This document shows positions 7,973 through 16,365 of a DNA stretch of 39,489 bases, piece by piece. The DNA lies in contig CAIRHD010000584.1 of assembly GCA_903878265.1 (NCBI GenBank), positions 1 to 39,489 of the forward strand. The letters are read 5' to 3'. This DNA comes from an uncultured Bacteroidales bacterium. GTDB taxonomy: Bacteria; Bacteroidota; Bacteroidia; Bacteroidales; UBA4417. Within the stretch, counting starts at the first letter, position 1. Every line of letters begins with the position of its first letter. Position numbers and translations under genes: made by a program. The notes beneath the pieces are model-generated. The model saw only the letters and a list, made by a program, of their open reading frames with translations. It made no database searches and had not been told where the DNA came from.

Positions 7973-10936
7973 CTAATTGACGGAGGTTTTGATAATCTCC
8001 AACAATTTTGCCTTGCTAACCGGTTTTGTTATATAATCTGTACAGCCAGCAGCAAAAGCTTTGTTTTCGTCTTCGGTGGTAACATGGGCGGTAAGCGCGA
8101 TAATTGGCAAATCGGGCCTGAAAGTCCGTATCTGTTTGGTTGCTTCAAAACCATCCATCATCGGCATTTTAATATCCATCAGCACAACTTTTATTTCGGG
8201 GTGTTCGTGGCAGCATTTAACGGCATCGGTTCCATTTTCGGCCCTGATAACTTTGTATGAGGCATATTGCAACACTATTTCGGTGTATTTGTAATTGGAA
8301 TCGTCGTCTTCGGCAATAAGGATCAAAGGTGCTGTGGGCGTTTCTGCTTTCTGTGTTTTGGCAAGAACTTTTGTGGGGATAACCGGGTTTTCGGAAAACG
8401 GAAGTGAAAAGTAAAATGTGGACCCGAAACCACTTCGTGATTCTACCCATATTTTGCCGCCAAGCAGTTGCACCATTCCGAAAGCTATGGTTAGGCCAAG
8501 CCCACTGCCATCGTGGCGTTGGGTTGCGTCAACTTCTACCGACATAAAAGCATTGTAAATTTCATTGATATTTTCGGGCTTTATGCCAGGCCCGGTATCT
8601 TTTACAAAAAATTCGATGTCGTAATCCTGTTTTTTATAACCAAAAGTAACGCTCCCGGTTTCAATAAATTTTACAGCATTCTCAAGCAAATGGCCTGCTA
8701 TTTTGCGTATTTTGTCGCTGTCGCTTTTTAAAACCAATGCATCCTGATTGTTTGGTTTGCTGATTATAAGCTCAATATTCTTTTGTTTACAGGCATCGAT
8801 AAATTCATTGAAAATTTCAGATACAAGACTGTCGATATTGGTTGGCCGTTTGCTTATTTCCATGGTTCCCGAAACGATAAGCGCAACATCAAGATAGCTA
8901 TTCACGGTATTGATAAGGCGTTTGCTGCTTTTTTTGATTACGTTGTAGCATAATTCGTTGTCATCGTATGATGAGTCGGGATTGAGGATCATTTCGCTAA
9001 AGCCAATAATACCATTTAGGGGAGTACGTATTTCATGAGAAATGTTGTTGATAAAAGCGGATTTCAGTTTGTCGCCGGCTTCGGCCTTTGCCAGTGCTTC
9101 CTTAAGTTCGACATACGATTTTTGGCGTTGTATGGTAAGGCTCAACTGGCTGCCTATAAATTCGAGCATCTTAAAATCGTTTTGGTCGTAAGCTTTCGGG
9201 TTTTTGTAATCCTGAATTACAATTGCCCCGTAAGGCCGCCCATTAACGGTAAGCGGAACGCCAAGCCATATTTGGGCAGCTGTCCCGAACAGTTCTACCT
9301 CACCTGTTTCGGCCAATTTTTGAAAACCATCACTGGTAAGCATCAATGGCTCATTATGTTTAACAACATATCCGGTCAACGATTTCTCGGCAGGCCAAGT
9401 GGTGTGTGTGTCTTTTTCATCGGAGCGGAACTTCGATGTCAACATGCCATCTTCTTCGTTATAAAATGCGACCAGGAAATTGCTTGTATCAACAAGAGCG
9501 TGAAGTTCGTCTTTAACAAATTCGAGGAGTTGGTCTATATCGTTGGTTATAAAAGCTTGCTTCGATATGTTGAACAAAACCCTCTGGATGTTTTCGTTAT
9601 GTTTTTGAGTGGTTACATCTTCTTTTATACTAAGGAATTGCGTTACTTTTCCTTCTTGATCTTTAATGGGTGAAATGGTGGCACGTTCCAAATATAATTC
9701 GCCGCTTTTTTTACGGCTATGAAATTCGCCATTCCATTTTTCCCCAGATAAAATCGTATCCAGAAATAGTGTATATTCCTCTTTTGTAGCATTTTCCGAG
9801 TGTAAGATTCTTGGGTTTTTGCCAATCAGCTCATTGCTCGAATAGCCCGAAATCTCACATGATGCTGGATTTACATATTCAATTATCCCATCAATATTGG
9901 TTAGTATAATAGAATTGGGGCTTTGCTCCACTATGTGCGACAACTTTCGGAGTTGGTCTTCGGTTTGTTTGCGTTCGGTTATTTCGCGACCAACCACTAC
10001 CAATCCTTTTCGCCTTCCTTGGGCGTCGAAACTTGGGATTTTCACGACATCGAAAATCAATGAAGTGCCATCCGGCAAAGGAATTGTTTCGTCACTACGG
10101 CAAGGGAGGCCTTTTTGCCATGCTTTTTCATCCGAGGCATCGCAATATATAAAAACATCCTTGTAAAAACTGCTATTTTCGGCTAGTTCCAAATCAGTTT
10201 TTCCTACATAGTCAATGCCTTTAAGTCCGAAGAGGTTGACCCCAAATTCGTTTGTGATGAGCCAACAGCCCCTGCCATCTTTAAAACACACAAAGTCGGT
10301 CATAGAGTTGATTAGTGTGCGGAGATACTCCTCGTTTGTGTGCATCAACCCCTCGGCAAGGTTGCGTTCACCAATTTCCGTTATAAGGTCTTCGAGCAAG
10401 TTTAAAGATGCCAACCTGCTGTTTTCTAATTCTTTATTCGATAGCAGCAGTTTTTTTTCAGTTGCTTTGTGTGCCTCCAGTTCCTTCTCTATTTCTATAG
10501 TCCGGGCCAAAACCAGTTCTTCGAGTTGCTTTTTTTCGGAATGGGCAACCTCTTTCGATTTCTTTAATTGCACCAAGGCAATAACCTGTGTTTTTAGCTC
10601 ATAATCATCGAAAGGTGCCGAAATGTAGGCTTCGGCCTTGATATTCATGAATTTAGCATGGTTTTTAGCAACAATGGCCGAAGGCGTAATAATAATCAAT
10701 GGAACCTCGGACAATTGAATATCCGATTTCATGTATTTCCACGAATTAAAACCTCCTTCATCAGGCACTTTCAGGTTTAAAACTATAAGGTCGGGGTTTT
10801 CGGATTGCGCTTTTTGGTTGCCTTCGTTTCCACTATAGGCAGTAATAATATGTGCATAAGGAAATGTATCCGATAAAAGTGAGCCAATAACCCGCAGTTC
10901 GCTGTCGTTATTGGCAATTGCAATAATTTTAATCAT
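7973..10936 (-). CDS. Hybrid histidine kinase with degenerate N-terminal receiver and canonical C-terminal receiver
   Basis: A 987-residue cytoplasmic hybrid kinase. Residues 1-122 have a receiver fold but lack its chemistry: the phospho-acceptor position is Asn54 (IVLNLKVPD), the invariant Lys is Ala107 (YISAPFD), and the acidic pair reads Asn-Asn (ANND, 8-11). Next come a coiled coil (about 125-185), PAS (200-322), PAS (330-445) and a GAF domain (450-605). HisKA has His634 (NISHEIRTPLNGIIG); HATPase_c has LLENAVKF (750-757), DTGPGI (780-785) and GSGLGLT (810-816). The C-terminal receiver (870-985) is complete, with Glu876-Asp877, Asp921 and Lys971. There is no output domain. The gene starts 71 bases upstream of the kinase gene at 5313-7901 and may be co-transcribed with it. 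The pseudo-receiver probably acts as a protein-interaction or fixed-state module rather than a phosphate acceptor (inference). Confidence 0.95.
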   Translation of the reverse strand: MIKIIAIANNDSELRVIGSLLSDTFPYAHIITAYSGNEGNQKAQSENPDLIVLNLKVPDEGGFNSWKYMKSDIQLSEVPLIIITPSAIVAKNHAKFMNIKAEAYISAPFDDYELKTQVIALVQLKKSKEVAHSEKKQLEELVLARTIEIEKELEAHKATEKKLLLSNKELENSRLASLNLLEDLITEIGERNLAEGLMHTNEEYLRTLINSMTDFVCFKDGRGCWLITNEFGVNLFGLKGIDYVGKTDLELAENSSFYKDVFIYCDASDEKAWQKGLPCRSDETIPLPDGTSLIFDVVKIPSFDAQGRRKGLVVVGREITERKQTEDQLRKLSHIVEQSPNSIILTNIDGIIEYVNPASCEISGYSSNELIGKNPRILHSENATKEEYTLFLDTILSGEKWNGEFHSRKKSGELYLERATISPIKDQEGKVTQFLSIKEDVTTQKHNENIQRVLFNISKQAFITNDIDQLLEFVKDELHALVDTSNFLVAFYNEEDGMLTSKFRSDEKDTHTTWPAEKSLTGYVVKHNEPLMLTSDGFQKLAETGEVELFGTAAQIWLGVPLTVNGRPYGAIVIQDYKNPKAYDQNDFKMLEFIGSQLSLTIQRQKSYVELKEALAKAEAGDKLKSAFINNISHEIRTPLNGIIGFSEMILNPDSSYDDNELCYNVIKKSSKRLINTVNSYLDVALIVSGTMEISKRPTNIDSLVSEIFNEFIDACKQKNIELIISKPNNQDALVLKSDSDKIRKIAGHLLENAVKFIETGSVTFGYKKQDYDIEFFVKDTGPGIKPENINEIYNAFMSVEVDATQRHDGSGLGLTIAFGMVQLLGGKIWVESRSGFGSTFYFSLPFSENPVIPTKVLAKTQKAETPTAPLILIAEDDDSNYKYTEIVLQYASYKVIRAENGTDAVKCCHEHPEIKVVLMDIKMPMMDGFEATKQIRTFRPDLPIIALTAHVTTEDENKAFAAGCTDYITKPVSKAKLLEIIKTSVN

Positions 10937-11174
10937 AATTCAACTTTTTTCTTTTCGATCCAACAATTTCAAATTCACTTTTTCCAAATCCACCCAAGAT
11001 GCTGATTTAGTAATATATTCTTTTCAGTTTAAATTCAAGTAGTTACAGATTTTGATTTCAGATTGGCAGTAACGGTTTTGAAGCATTCCAAAAATATAAA
11101 AAAAGGATGTTCCCTATTCATTATTCCTGAACATTTCCCTAACCAATAAGATTTGCCCTTTTGGTGGCGGATTC

Positions 11175-12584
11175 CTATTCAACAATCCTGTACTTTTCCT
11201 TTTTTCCGGCTACATAAAGCAATCCATTTATTTCCTTTTTAAGTTCGATCATTTTCAATTCCCTGTCAACCATTGCATTATTAAAACGCTCAATATCAGC
11301 AGTTTTAACCTGTACTGCTTTTTCTGAAATGATTTGTTCGGTAATTTCACGGATAAAAGCCCCAACACCTGTCGAGCCATTTTTCAACTTCACAGGAAAT
11401 TTGCGGGTTTCGTAATATTTATTGCCAACCATTTCATTTCGAATCAACATTTTTCCAGTTTCCAAAACGGCTTTATCGCTCTCACGGCAATTGCTTGCAT
11501 ATTCGGGGGTCATAAGTTCAAGATCGGTTTTGCCCAAAATTTCTTCATTCGGCTTGCCGAAAAACTCCTGTTGGTTTACATTTATCATCACATAAGCCAG
11601 GTTTTCGTCTTTAAGATATGCAATGTCGGAGGTCGAATCCATAAAAGTACGGTATTGTTCCTCACTATCTTTTAGGCTTTCTTCAGCAATTTCCTTTCTC
11701 TTCTGCTGATCCAAGTTATTGAGTGCAAGCCCTAGATCGTCGGTAATTTCGGCAAATAAAGCCAGTTCTTCCTCATCATCGATTAACGATGGGGGGATAG
11801 AAACGCCAAGATACCCTAAAACACTATCGTGGTATTTTATTTTCAGGATAATTACCTCACTTTTGGGGAATAACTCGTTCAATGAGCATCCATCGCATTT
11901 GGTATGGTTGTTAACTGTATAAACCAAATCGTTTTTCGTTTCGAGATGTTGGATGCATTGAGGTTTAGAACCACCCTGCAATTGCAGTTTAAATGTTTCG
12001 AAGCATTGAGCTATGCCGGCAGAGGCAGCATGGGCAAAGTTTCCTTCAGCATCGTAAGTGATGAACCAGGCACTCGAAAACCCACGGCTCGAAATAAGGA
12101 TATCACAGGTATTCTGCAGCAATTCCAAAGGTGTTTTTACCCTTACGGTGATTTGGTTTACACCCCTTATGGCTTTGAGTATGGTATTGAGCTGCGTTAT
12201 GCGTTTTTCCATGCTGTTTTTGTGCAAGGCCATCTCGATATTCGAGTGCAGCTCGCGTTCCTGGAATGGTTTGAGCACATAGCCAAAAGGCTCGGTAACT
12301 TTTGCCCGGGCGAGGATGTTGGGATCGGAAAAAGCGGTAAGGTAAATCACCGGAAAATTATGGTTGTTTTTTATTTCGGAAGCGAGTTCAATGCCATCTT
12401 TGTCGCCTTTTAGATAAATATCCATCAGCACAAGGTCGGGTATCCCGGTTTCAAGGCATTTATAGAAAGTATCGGCAGACGATGCGATACCAGTAACCTC
12501 ATAACCTAAATTTTCGAGTGTATTTTTTAAATCCTCGGCGGTAATCCGTTCATCTTCAACAATTAGTATTTTATTCTTGCTCAT
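11175..12584 (-). CDS. Response regulator REC-GAF-PAS, no classical output domain
   Basis: A 469-residue soluble protein. Residues 4-120 are a canonical receiver: Glu10-Asp11, Asp55 in LVLMDIYLKG, Lys105 in VLKPF. Residues 130-295 are a GAF-like domain with SSRGFSSAWF and a Cys pair in KCDGCSL (about 230-234), a pattern seen in some PAS-kinase-associated GAF domains. Residues 303-420 are a PAS domain. The tail has the ERFNNAMVDRELKMIELKK helix often found at the end of PAS/REC proteins, then stops. It lies between the HisKA_2 kinase (165 bases upstream) and the hybrid kinase, and REC-PAS proteins of this sort commonly pair with HisKA_2 kinases, so the CHASE kinase is the likeliest donor (inference). 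I chose the ATG at 12584 (MSKNKILIVEDE) over the in-frame ATG 15 codons upstream, because the receiver begins right there. Confidence 0.92.
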   Translation of the reverse strand: MSKNKILIVEDERITAEDLKNTLENLGYEVTGIASSADTFYKCLETGIPDLVLMDIYLKGDKDGIELASEIKNNHNFPVIYLTAFSDPNILARAKVTEPFGYVLKPFQERELHSNIEMALHKNSMEKRITQLNTILKAIRGVNQITVRVKTPLELLQNTCDILISSRGFSSAWFITYDAEGNFAHAASAGIAQCFETFKLQLQGGSKPQCIQHLETKNDLVYTVNNHTKCDGCSLNELFPKSEVIILKIKYHDSVLGYLGVSIPPSLIDDEEELALFAEITDDLGLALNNLDQQKRKEIAEESLKDSEEQYRTFMDSTSDIAYLKDENLAYVMINVNQQEFFGKPNEEILGKTDLELMTPEYASNCRESDKAVLETGKMLIRNEMVGNKYYETRKFPVKLKNGSTGVGAFIREITEQIISEKAVQVKTADIERFNNAMVDRELKMIELKKEINGLLYVAGKKEKYRIVE

Positions 12585-12626
12585 TTTAAGGTTTTTTGTT
12601 ACAGAACTGTCGGATAAAAAGCACTG

Positions 12627-12648
12627 CACTGAGCGCAGTTGAAGAGTG
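12627..12648. repeat. REP-like palindrome, degenerate copy
   Basis: CACTGAGCGCAGTTGAAGAG plus TG. It resembles the palindromic word CACTGAGCTTGTCGAAGTG, which I recall as frequent in Bacteroidota intergenic regions. Related, more diverged copies are at 16154-16172 and 21729-21762. Confidence 0.5.
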
Positions 12649-12690
12649 AAAAGAGAAAAATGATGAGTGAAAATTGATGAGTGGCTTCTT
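12645..12690. repeat. GAGTGAAAA / GATGAGTG word repeat
   Basis: GAGTGAAAA, GATGAGTGAAAATT and GATGAGTGG follow one another in the gap between the CHASE kinase and the REC-GAF-PAS gene. Non-coding. Confidence 0.45.
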
Positions 12691-12749
12691 TGGGTATCTG
12701 AGATTGCGAATTGCCGTTTTTGTATGGAGAAACTTGGTAAAAAGTCTGG

Positions 12750-15700
12750 TTACAAGTGTTTTAAGTTGCCATTAAAAACAATGGTAAAATTAGAACCTTT
12801 TTTATTATCTATTTCAAGTTTTCCATCTAATTGTTCGGTCGCAAGTATGTGGATGAGGTAAAGCCCCAGCGAACTTGCCCCCGTGAGCTGATAATCGGCA
12901 GGTAAACCGATTCCATTATCGCCGGCACAGAGTTGCAATTGCTTGTTGGGTAATGTTTTAAAGCTGATAAAAATTTCGGGTTTTGCCTCCGCTTCCCAAT
13001 TTTTTGGAAATGCATACTTCAAGCTATTCGAAATAATTTCGTTCAATATAAGTCCGCAAGGGATGGCATAGATAAGCGGGATATTTATATCTTCTATTTC
13101 GGTGCGGATTTTAATTTTGTCGGGATCGGAAATATACAGCCTGAAAAGCTCGGTGAGCAAGGATCCCGAATAATCTTTGAGGTTGATTTCGGCAAAATTG
13201 CCCGACTGATACAGTTTTTCGTGTACCAAAGCTATTGAGCGAATGCGGTTGCGCGATTGGCCAAGCATATCTTTTACCGCTTGGTCTGCTATACGGTTCG
13301 ATTGCAGGCTGAGGAGGCTGGAAACCACTTGCAGGTTATTTTTCACCCTATGGTGTACCTCGCGGAGCAATATTTCTTTTTCCTTTAACGTGGCTTTCAG
13401 CGCATCGGCAGAAACTTTCCTCTCGGTAATATCGTCGATAAGGTTTAATACTGCCGTTTTTCCATCCCAATCAATAACTAGCGCACTAAATTCGGCCCAT
13501 TTGGTGTGGCCACTACAGGTTACCAACCTCGAAGTGCATTTTTGAAGTTTCTTGCCCTTATAAAGTTGCAAGTAGTTCTCCATCAGCGATTCTGTATCAT
13601 CGGGATGTATGAAATGCAGGAAGTTCACAGGCAATAAATCCTCGTTTGGCAAGGCTATCATTTCATTAAACCTCGAATTAGCAAAAACAATCGTATCCGA
13701 AATGGTAACAACAATGGCATCGTTGGCATTTTCGACCAAGGTTTGATAATGCATTTTGCTTTTTTCGAGTTCGGCTTCAGCAGCTTTTTTCAGGGTTATA
13801 TCCTGGGTAACGCCAAGATAGCCAATAGGTTTTTGGTTAATGTCCTTAAGCACGGTTGTGCTCATCCAAGTGGGAAAGGTTGAACCATCCTGGCGTTTGT
13901 GGCCCACTTCGCCGGCAAAATATCCTTTGCTGTTAAGTATCTCAAAAAGGGGTTCTACTTCGCGCTCCAACTGTTTTTCGGTGTGGAAGCGGTGCATGCC
14001 GTAATCGGTAAGTTCTTCAGCACTATAGCCGTGCATTTTGAGCCACGATTGGTTCAAGAAAAGGATGCCACGATCCAGACCTACAATGGCAATCCCATCC
14101 GTGGCCTGATCGATAGCCGCTTTGTATTCGAGCAATTTGTTTTCATTTTCTTTCTGCCTGGTTATATCCAGGTTAGTGGATTGATAACCAATAATTTCAC
14201 CTTGCTTGTTGCGAAGGCTGGTAGCCAATCCTTGCCCGATAAAAACACTGCCATCTTGCCTTTTTGCATGGTATTCGCCATGCCAGAAATTGGTAGTATC
14301 AAGTACTTTCAATACACGAATGGCATCAACTTGATTGACAAAAAGCATGTTGATGGCTTTACCAACCAAATCTGTAACCGAATCGTAGCCCCACATTTGG
14401 AGAAAGGCTTCGTTTACGTGAGTAATGATGCCCTTTTTGTCGGCAATGCAAAGGGCAGCTACCGAATGTTCAAAAACTTCATTTTTAATGCGTAAATCTA
14501 CTTCTACTTTTATGCGTTCGCTTAAATCTTTTGCTACAGTAATTGTTTTTTCGGCAGCATCCACCACAAAACTGCTGCTGCTCGTTTCGACCGGGAAAAC
14601 CGTGCCGTCCTTTTTCTTGTGATACTGATAGTGTGCAAACAAATGGCTTGCCATTTCAGGAAAACCAGGTTGCCCCGGAAGTATCGAAATATCGGTATTG
14701 TGCATGCCTGTCAATTCGAGCTGCCCATACCCGTATTGCTCCGAAGCTTTGGTGTTGATTTCTTCTATTTGACCAGTTTTGCTGTCGGTAACAAACAAGG
14801 CATCGGGAATGGCTTTGTAAAGTGCAATGTGCTTATCGAGCTTTTCTTGTATGGTTGATGCCAATTGGATTGACCCTTTGAGGCGCTCATGCGAATTTAC
14901 CAATGAAAGTGCCAGCAAAAAGAACAATAAACTAATGAGGATACCGGCTGCCAAAACCCAAACGACCCTTTCGTCGAAATAGAAAAAAGATGAATGTTCA
15001 GCTTGCCTGAAATTGAGTGTCCAACGTGTGTCGTTAAAATTAAAAGCAAATTGTGCGTTCAGACCAAAATGCTCATCTGTGTTTTTTTGTTTTCCCAATT
15101 CGCTATCGTACAACAACGATTCAGGTTTTATGGTTTCGCCATCGTAAATTTGGAGGTATATCCGCGATTCTTCGCCTCGTTCGTAGTTATTCAATATGCC
15201 TTCCATCAATGTGCTGATTTTATAAGGGCTGAAGACCCATCCTTTAATAGCTATACGGCGTTCGGATCGGGTATTTATAGGCATTTCCCTAGAGTAAACA
15301 GGCATATAAAGAACAGCATCGGATTGTTCGCCGGTTTCGGATTTAACTGCCGTGGTAATAATACCTGTAAGTGATGCTATATTTTGGTCGCGTGCTTTTT
15401 CCATCGCCGTTTTGTGGATAGGGAAAGAGTATATGTCGGTGCCAACGGACCGCTGGTTGCTGCCTGTAAAAGGTTCGATGTAAATAATAGAAGTGTATGT
15501 TTGGCGAAAGCCTGGCGGAACAACTTTAAAATTGCGGAAGCCTTCGGAACGTATATGTTCCTCGAACCTGGTTAAACCTTCGGCTGCAACACGCACGGCA
15601 TATCCCACGCCTATAACGCCGGGCATGTTTTTTTCAATGGCTTGATGGCCGATAAATGTGTGCCAGTCGCCGCGGGTTACAGTATCGGAAGCCTCGAAAA

Positions 15701-15941
15701 AAGCGGCACTGGTGCGGAGCAGTTGGGTGTGCGATTTTAGGCGTGCCTCTATGGTGGCGATTATCTCGTTGCTTTCAACCATAAGCTCAGTTTGCGATTT
15801 TTCCTTTACCGATTGGCTTACATAAAAAGTGTAAAACGCCGTAAATGACAATGCTATTATAAAAACCACCCAAGCCATATCATTGCTGAGAGGCGATTTC
15901 CTTGCAACTTCACTTTCTGAACCAGGTTGAATATTTTTCAT
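12750..15941 (-). CDS. CHASE-domain PAS histidine kinase of the HisKA_2 type
   Basis: A 1063-residue membrane kinase. TM1 at 22-42 and TM2 at 326-348 flank an extracytoplasmic CHASE domain (about 75-300; GVGYAVRV, FRQTYTSIIYIEPF and GTDIYSFPIHKTAMEKARD are the recognisable parts). CHASE domains bind small ligands; the ligand here is unknown. Four PAS domains follow (about 368-475, 485-597, 605-717, 727-841). The kinase core is HisKA_2: KEKEILLREVHHRVKNNLQ puts the phospho-acceptor at His863 or His864. The ATPase has NSLKYAF (972-978), the G1-like GDNGIGLP (1007-1014) and SSLGLYLI. It lacks a receiver, so it needs a partner, most simply the REC-GAF-PAS protein encoded next on the same strand. 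The ATG at 15941 is well placed and has a duplicated promoter box upstream. Confidence 0.95.
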   Translation of the reverse strand: MKNIQPGSESEVARKSPLSNDMAWVVFIIALSFTAFYTFYVSQSVKEKSQTELMVESNEIIATIEARLKSHTQLLRTSAAFFEASDTVTRGDWHTFIGHQAIEKNMPGVIGVGYAVRVAAEGLTRFEEHIRSEGFRNFKVVPPGFRQTYTSIIYIEPFTGSNQRSVGTDIYSFPIHKTAMEKARDQNIASLTGIITTAVKSETGEQSDAVLYMPVYSREMPINTRSERRIAIKGWVFSPYKISTLMEGILNNYERGEESRIYLQIYDGETIKPESLLYDSELGKQKNTDEHFGLNAQFAFNFNDTRWTLNFRQAEHSSFFYFDERVVWVLAAGILISLLFFLLALSLVNSHERLKGSIQLASTIQEKLDKHIALYKAIPDALFVTDSKTGQIEEINTKASEQYGYGQLELTGMHNTDISILPGQPGFPEMASHLFAHYQYHKKKDGTVFPVETSSSSFVVDAAEKTITVAKDLSERIKVEVDLRIKNEVFEHSVAALCIADKKGIITHVNEAFLQMWGYDSVTDLVGKAINMLFVNQVDAIRVLKVLDTTNFWHGEYHAKRQDGSVFIGQGLATSLRNKQGEIIGYQSTNLDITRQKENENKLLEYKAAIDQATDGIAIVGLDRGILFLNQSWLKMHGYSAEELTDYGMHRFHTEKQLEREVEPLFEILNSKGYFAGEVGHKRQDGSTFPTWMSTTVLKDINQKPIGYLGVTQDITLKKAAEAELEKSKMHYQTLVENANDAIVVTISDTIVFANSRFNEMIALPNEDLLPVNFLHFIHPDDTESLMENYLQLYKGKKLQKCTSRLVTCSGHTKWAEFSALVIDWDGKTAVLNLIDDITERKVSADALKATLKEKEILLREVHHRVKNNLQVVSSLLSLQSNRIADQAVKDMLGQSRNRIRSIALVHEKLYQSGNFAEINLKDYSGSLLTELFRLYISDPDKIKIRTEIEDINIPLIYAIPCGLILNEIISNSLKYAFPKNWEAEAKPEIFISFKTLPNKQLQLCAGDNGIGLPADYQLTGASSLGLYLIHILATEQLDGKLEIDNKKGSNFTIVFNGNLKHL

Positions 15942-15969
15942 CAGGTAATTTGGTTTGTCGAATTACATT

Positions 15970-16014
15970 CAAAGATAGTAAACATTCAAAGATACTAAAC
16001 AATATTGTTTTCAA
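15970..16014 (-). promoter_or_regulatory. Duplicated -7 promoter box upstream of the CHASE kinase
   Basis: On the minus strand TATCTTTG occurs twice (plus-strand CAAAGATA at 15970-15977 and 15987-15994), inside a 17-base tandem duplication (ACATTCAAAGATA(G/C)TAA at 15965-15981 and 15982-15998). Both match the Bacteroidota -7 consensus TAnnTTTG. A TTG for the -33 region (16012-16014) lies 17 bases before the distal box, in the edge of a dispersed repeat. The ATG is at 15941. Confidence 0.6.
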
Positions 16015-16091
16015 CCTCATTCCTATTGTGGACTAATGTGTCATTCTTGGTATGTATTTTAATTTCGTAAAGTTAAGGACGATAGAATTAG
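15999..16091 (+). repeat. Dispersed element, copy A
   Basis: Contains TTTCAACCTCATTCCTATTG within a 25-base block (16007-16031) that recurs exactly, inverted, at 21294-21318. It then runs through CTAATGTGTCATTCTTGGTATG to GATAGAATTAG at its end. Copy B follows directly in the same orientation. Confidence 0.7.
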
Positions 16092-16220
16092 ACCCGGACA
16101 ACAGTGGTTCAAAAATAGTGTTTCAACACTTTTCCTATTGTGCCCAATTGTGTCACTTCGGCTAGTTCAGTGTACCACTACAGTGGTTCAAAATTTTACC
16201 AGGTATGTTTTGGTAAGATA
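16092..16220 (+). repeat. Dispersed element, copy B, interrupted by a REP-like palindrome
   Basis: Reads ACCCGGACAACAGTGG, TTCAAAAATAGTGTTTCAAC, TTTTCCTATTGTG, then AATTGTGTCA. A REP-like CACTTCGGCTAGTTCAGTG (16154-16172) plus TACCACTA comes next, and then GTGGTTCAAAATTTTACC, GGTATGTTTTGG and GATAGAATTA. Copy C (21257-21345) has the same flanks joined without the REP-like piece, so that piece looks like an insertion. The element lies between the divergent kinase genes and has no reading frame. Confidence 0.7.
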
Positions 16221-16365
16221 GAATTAAGTATTCCATTGGATAACCATAAAATTTTAACAAAAAGTAGCTGTTACTATAAAAACATATCTAATTTTACAGC
16301 AAATATTTTCTGCATATCGAAACTGATTTTACAAATCAACAAAAAAGTAAAGAAAGGGGAAAACG

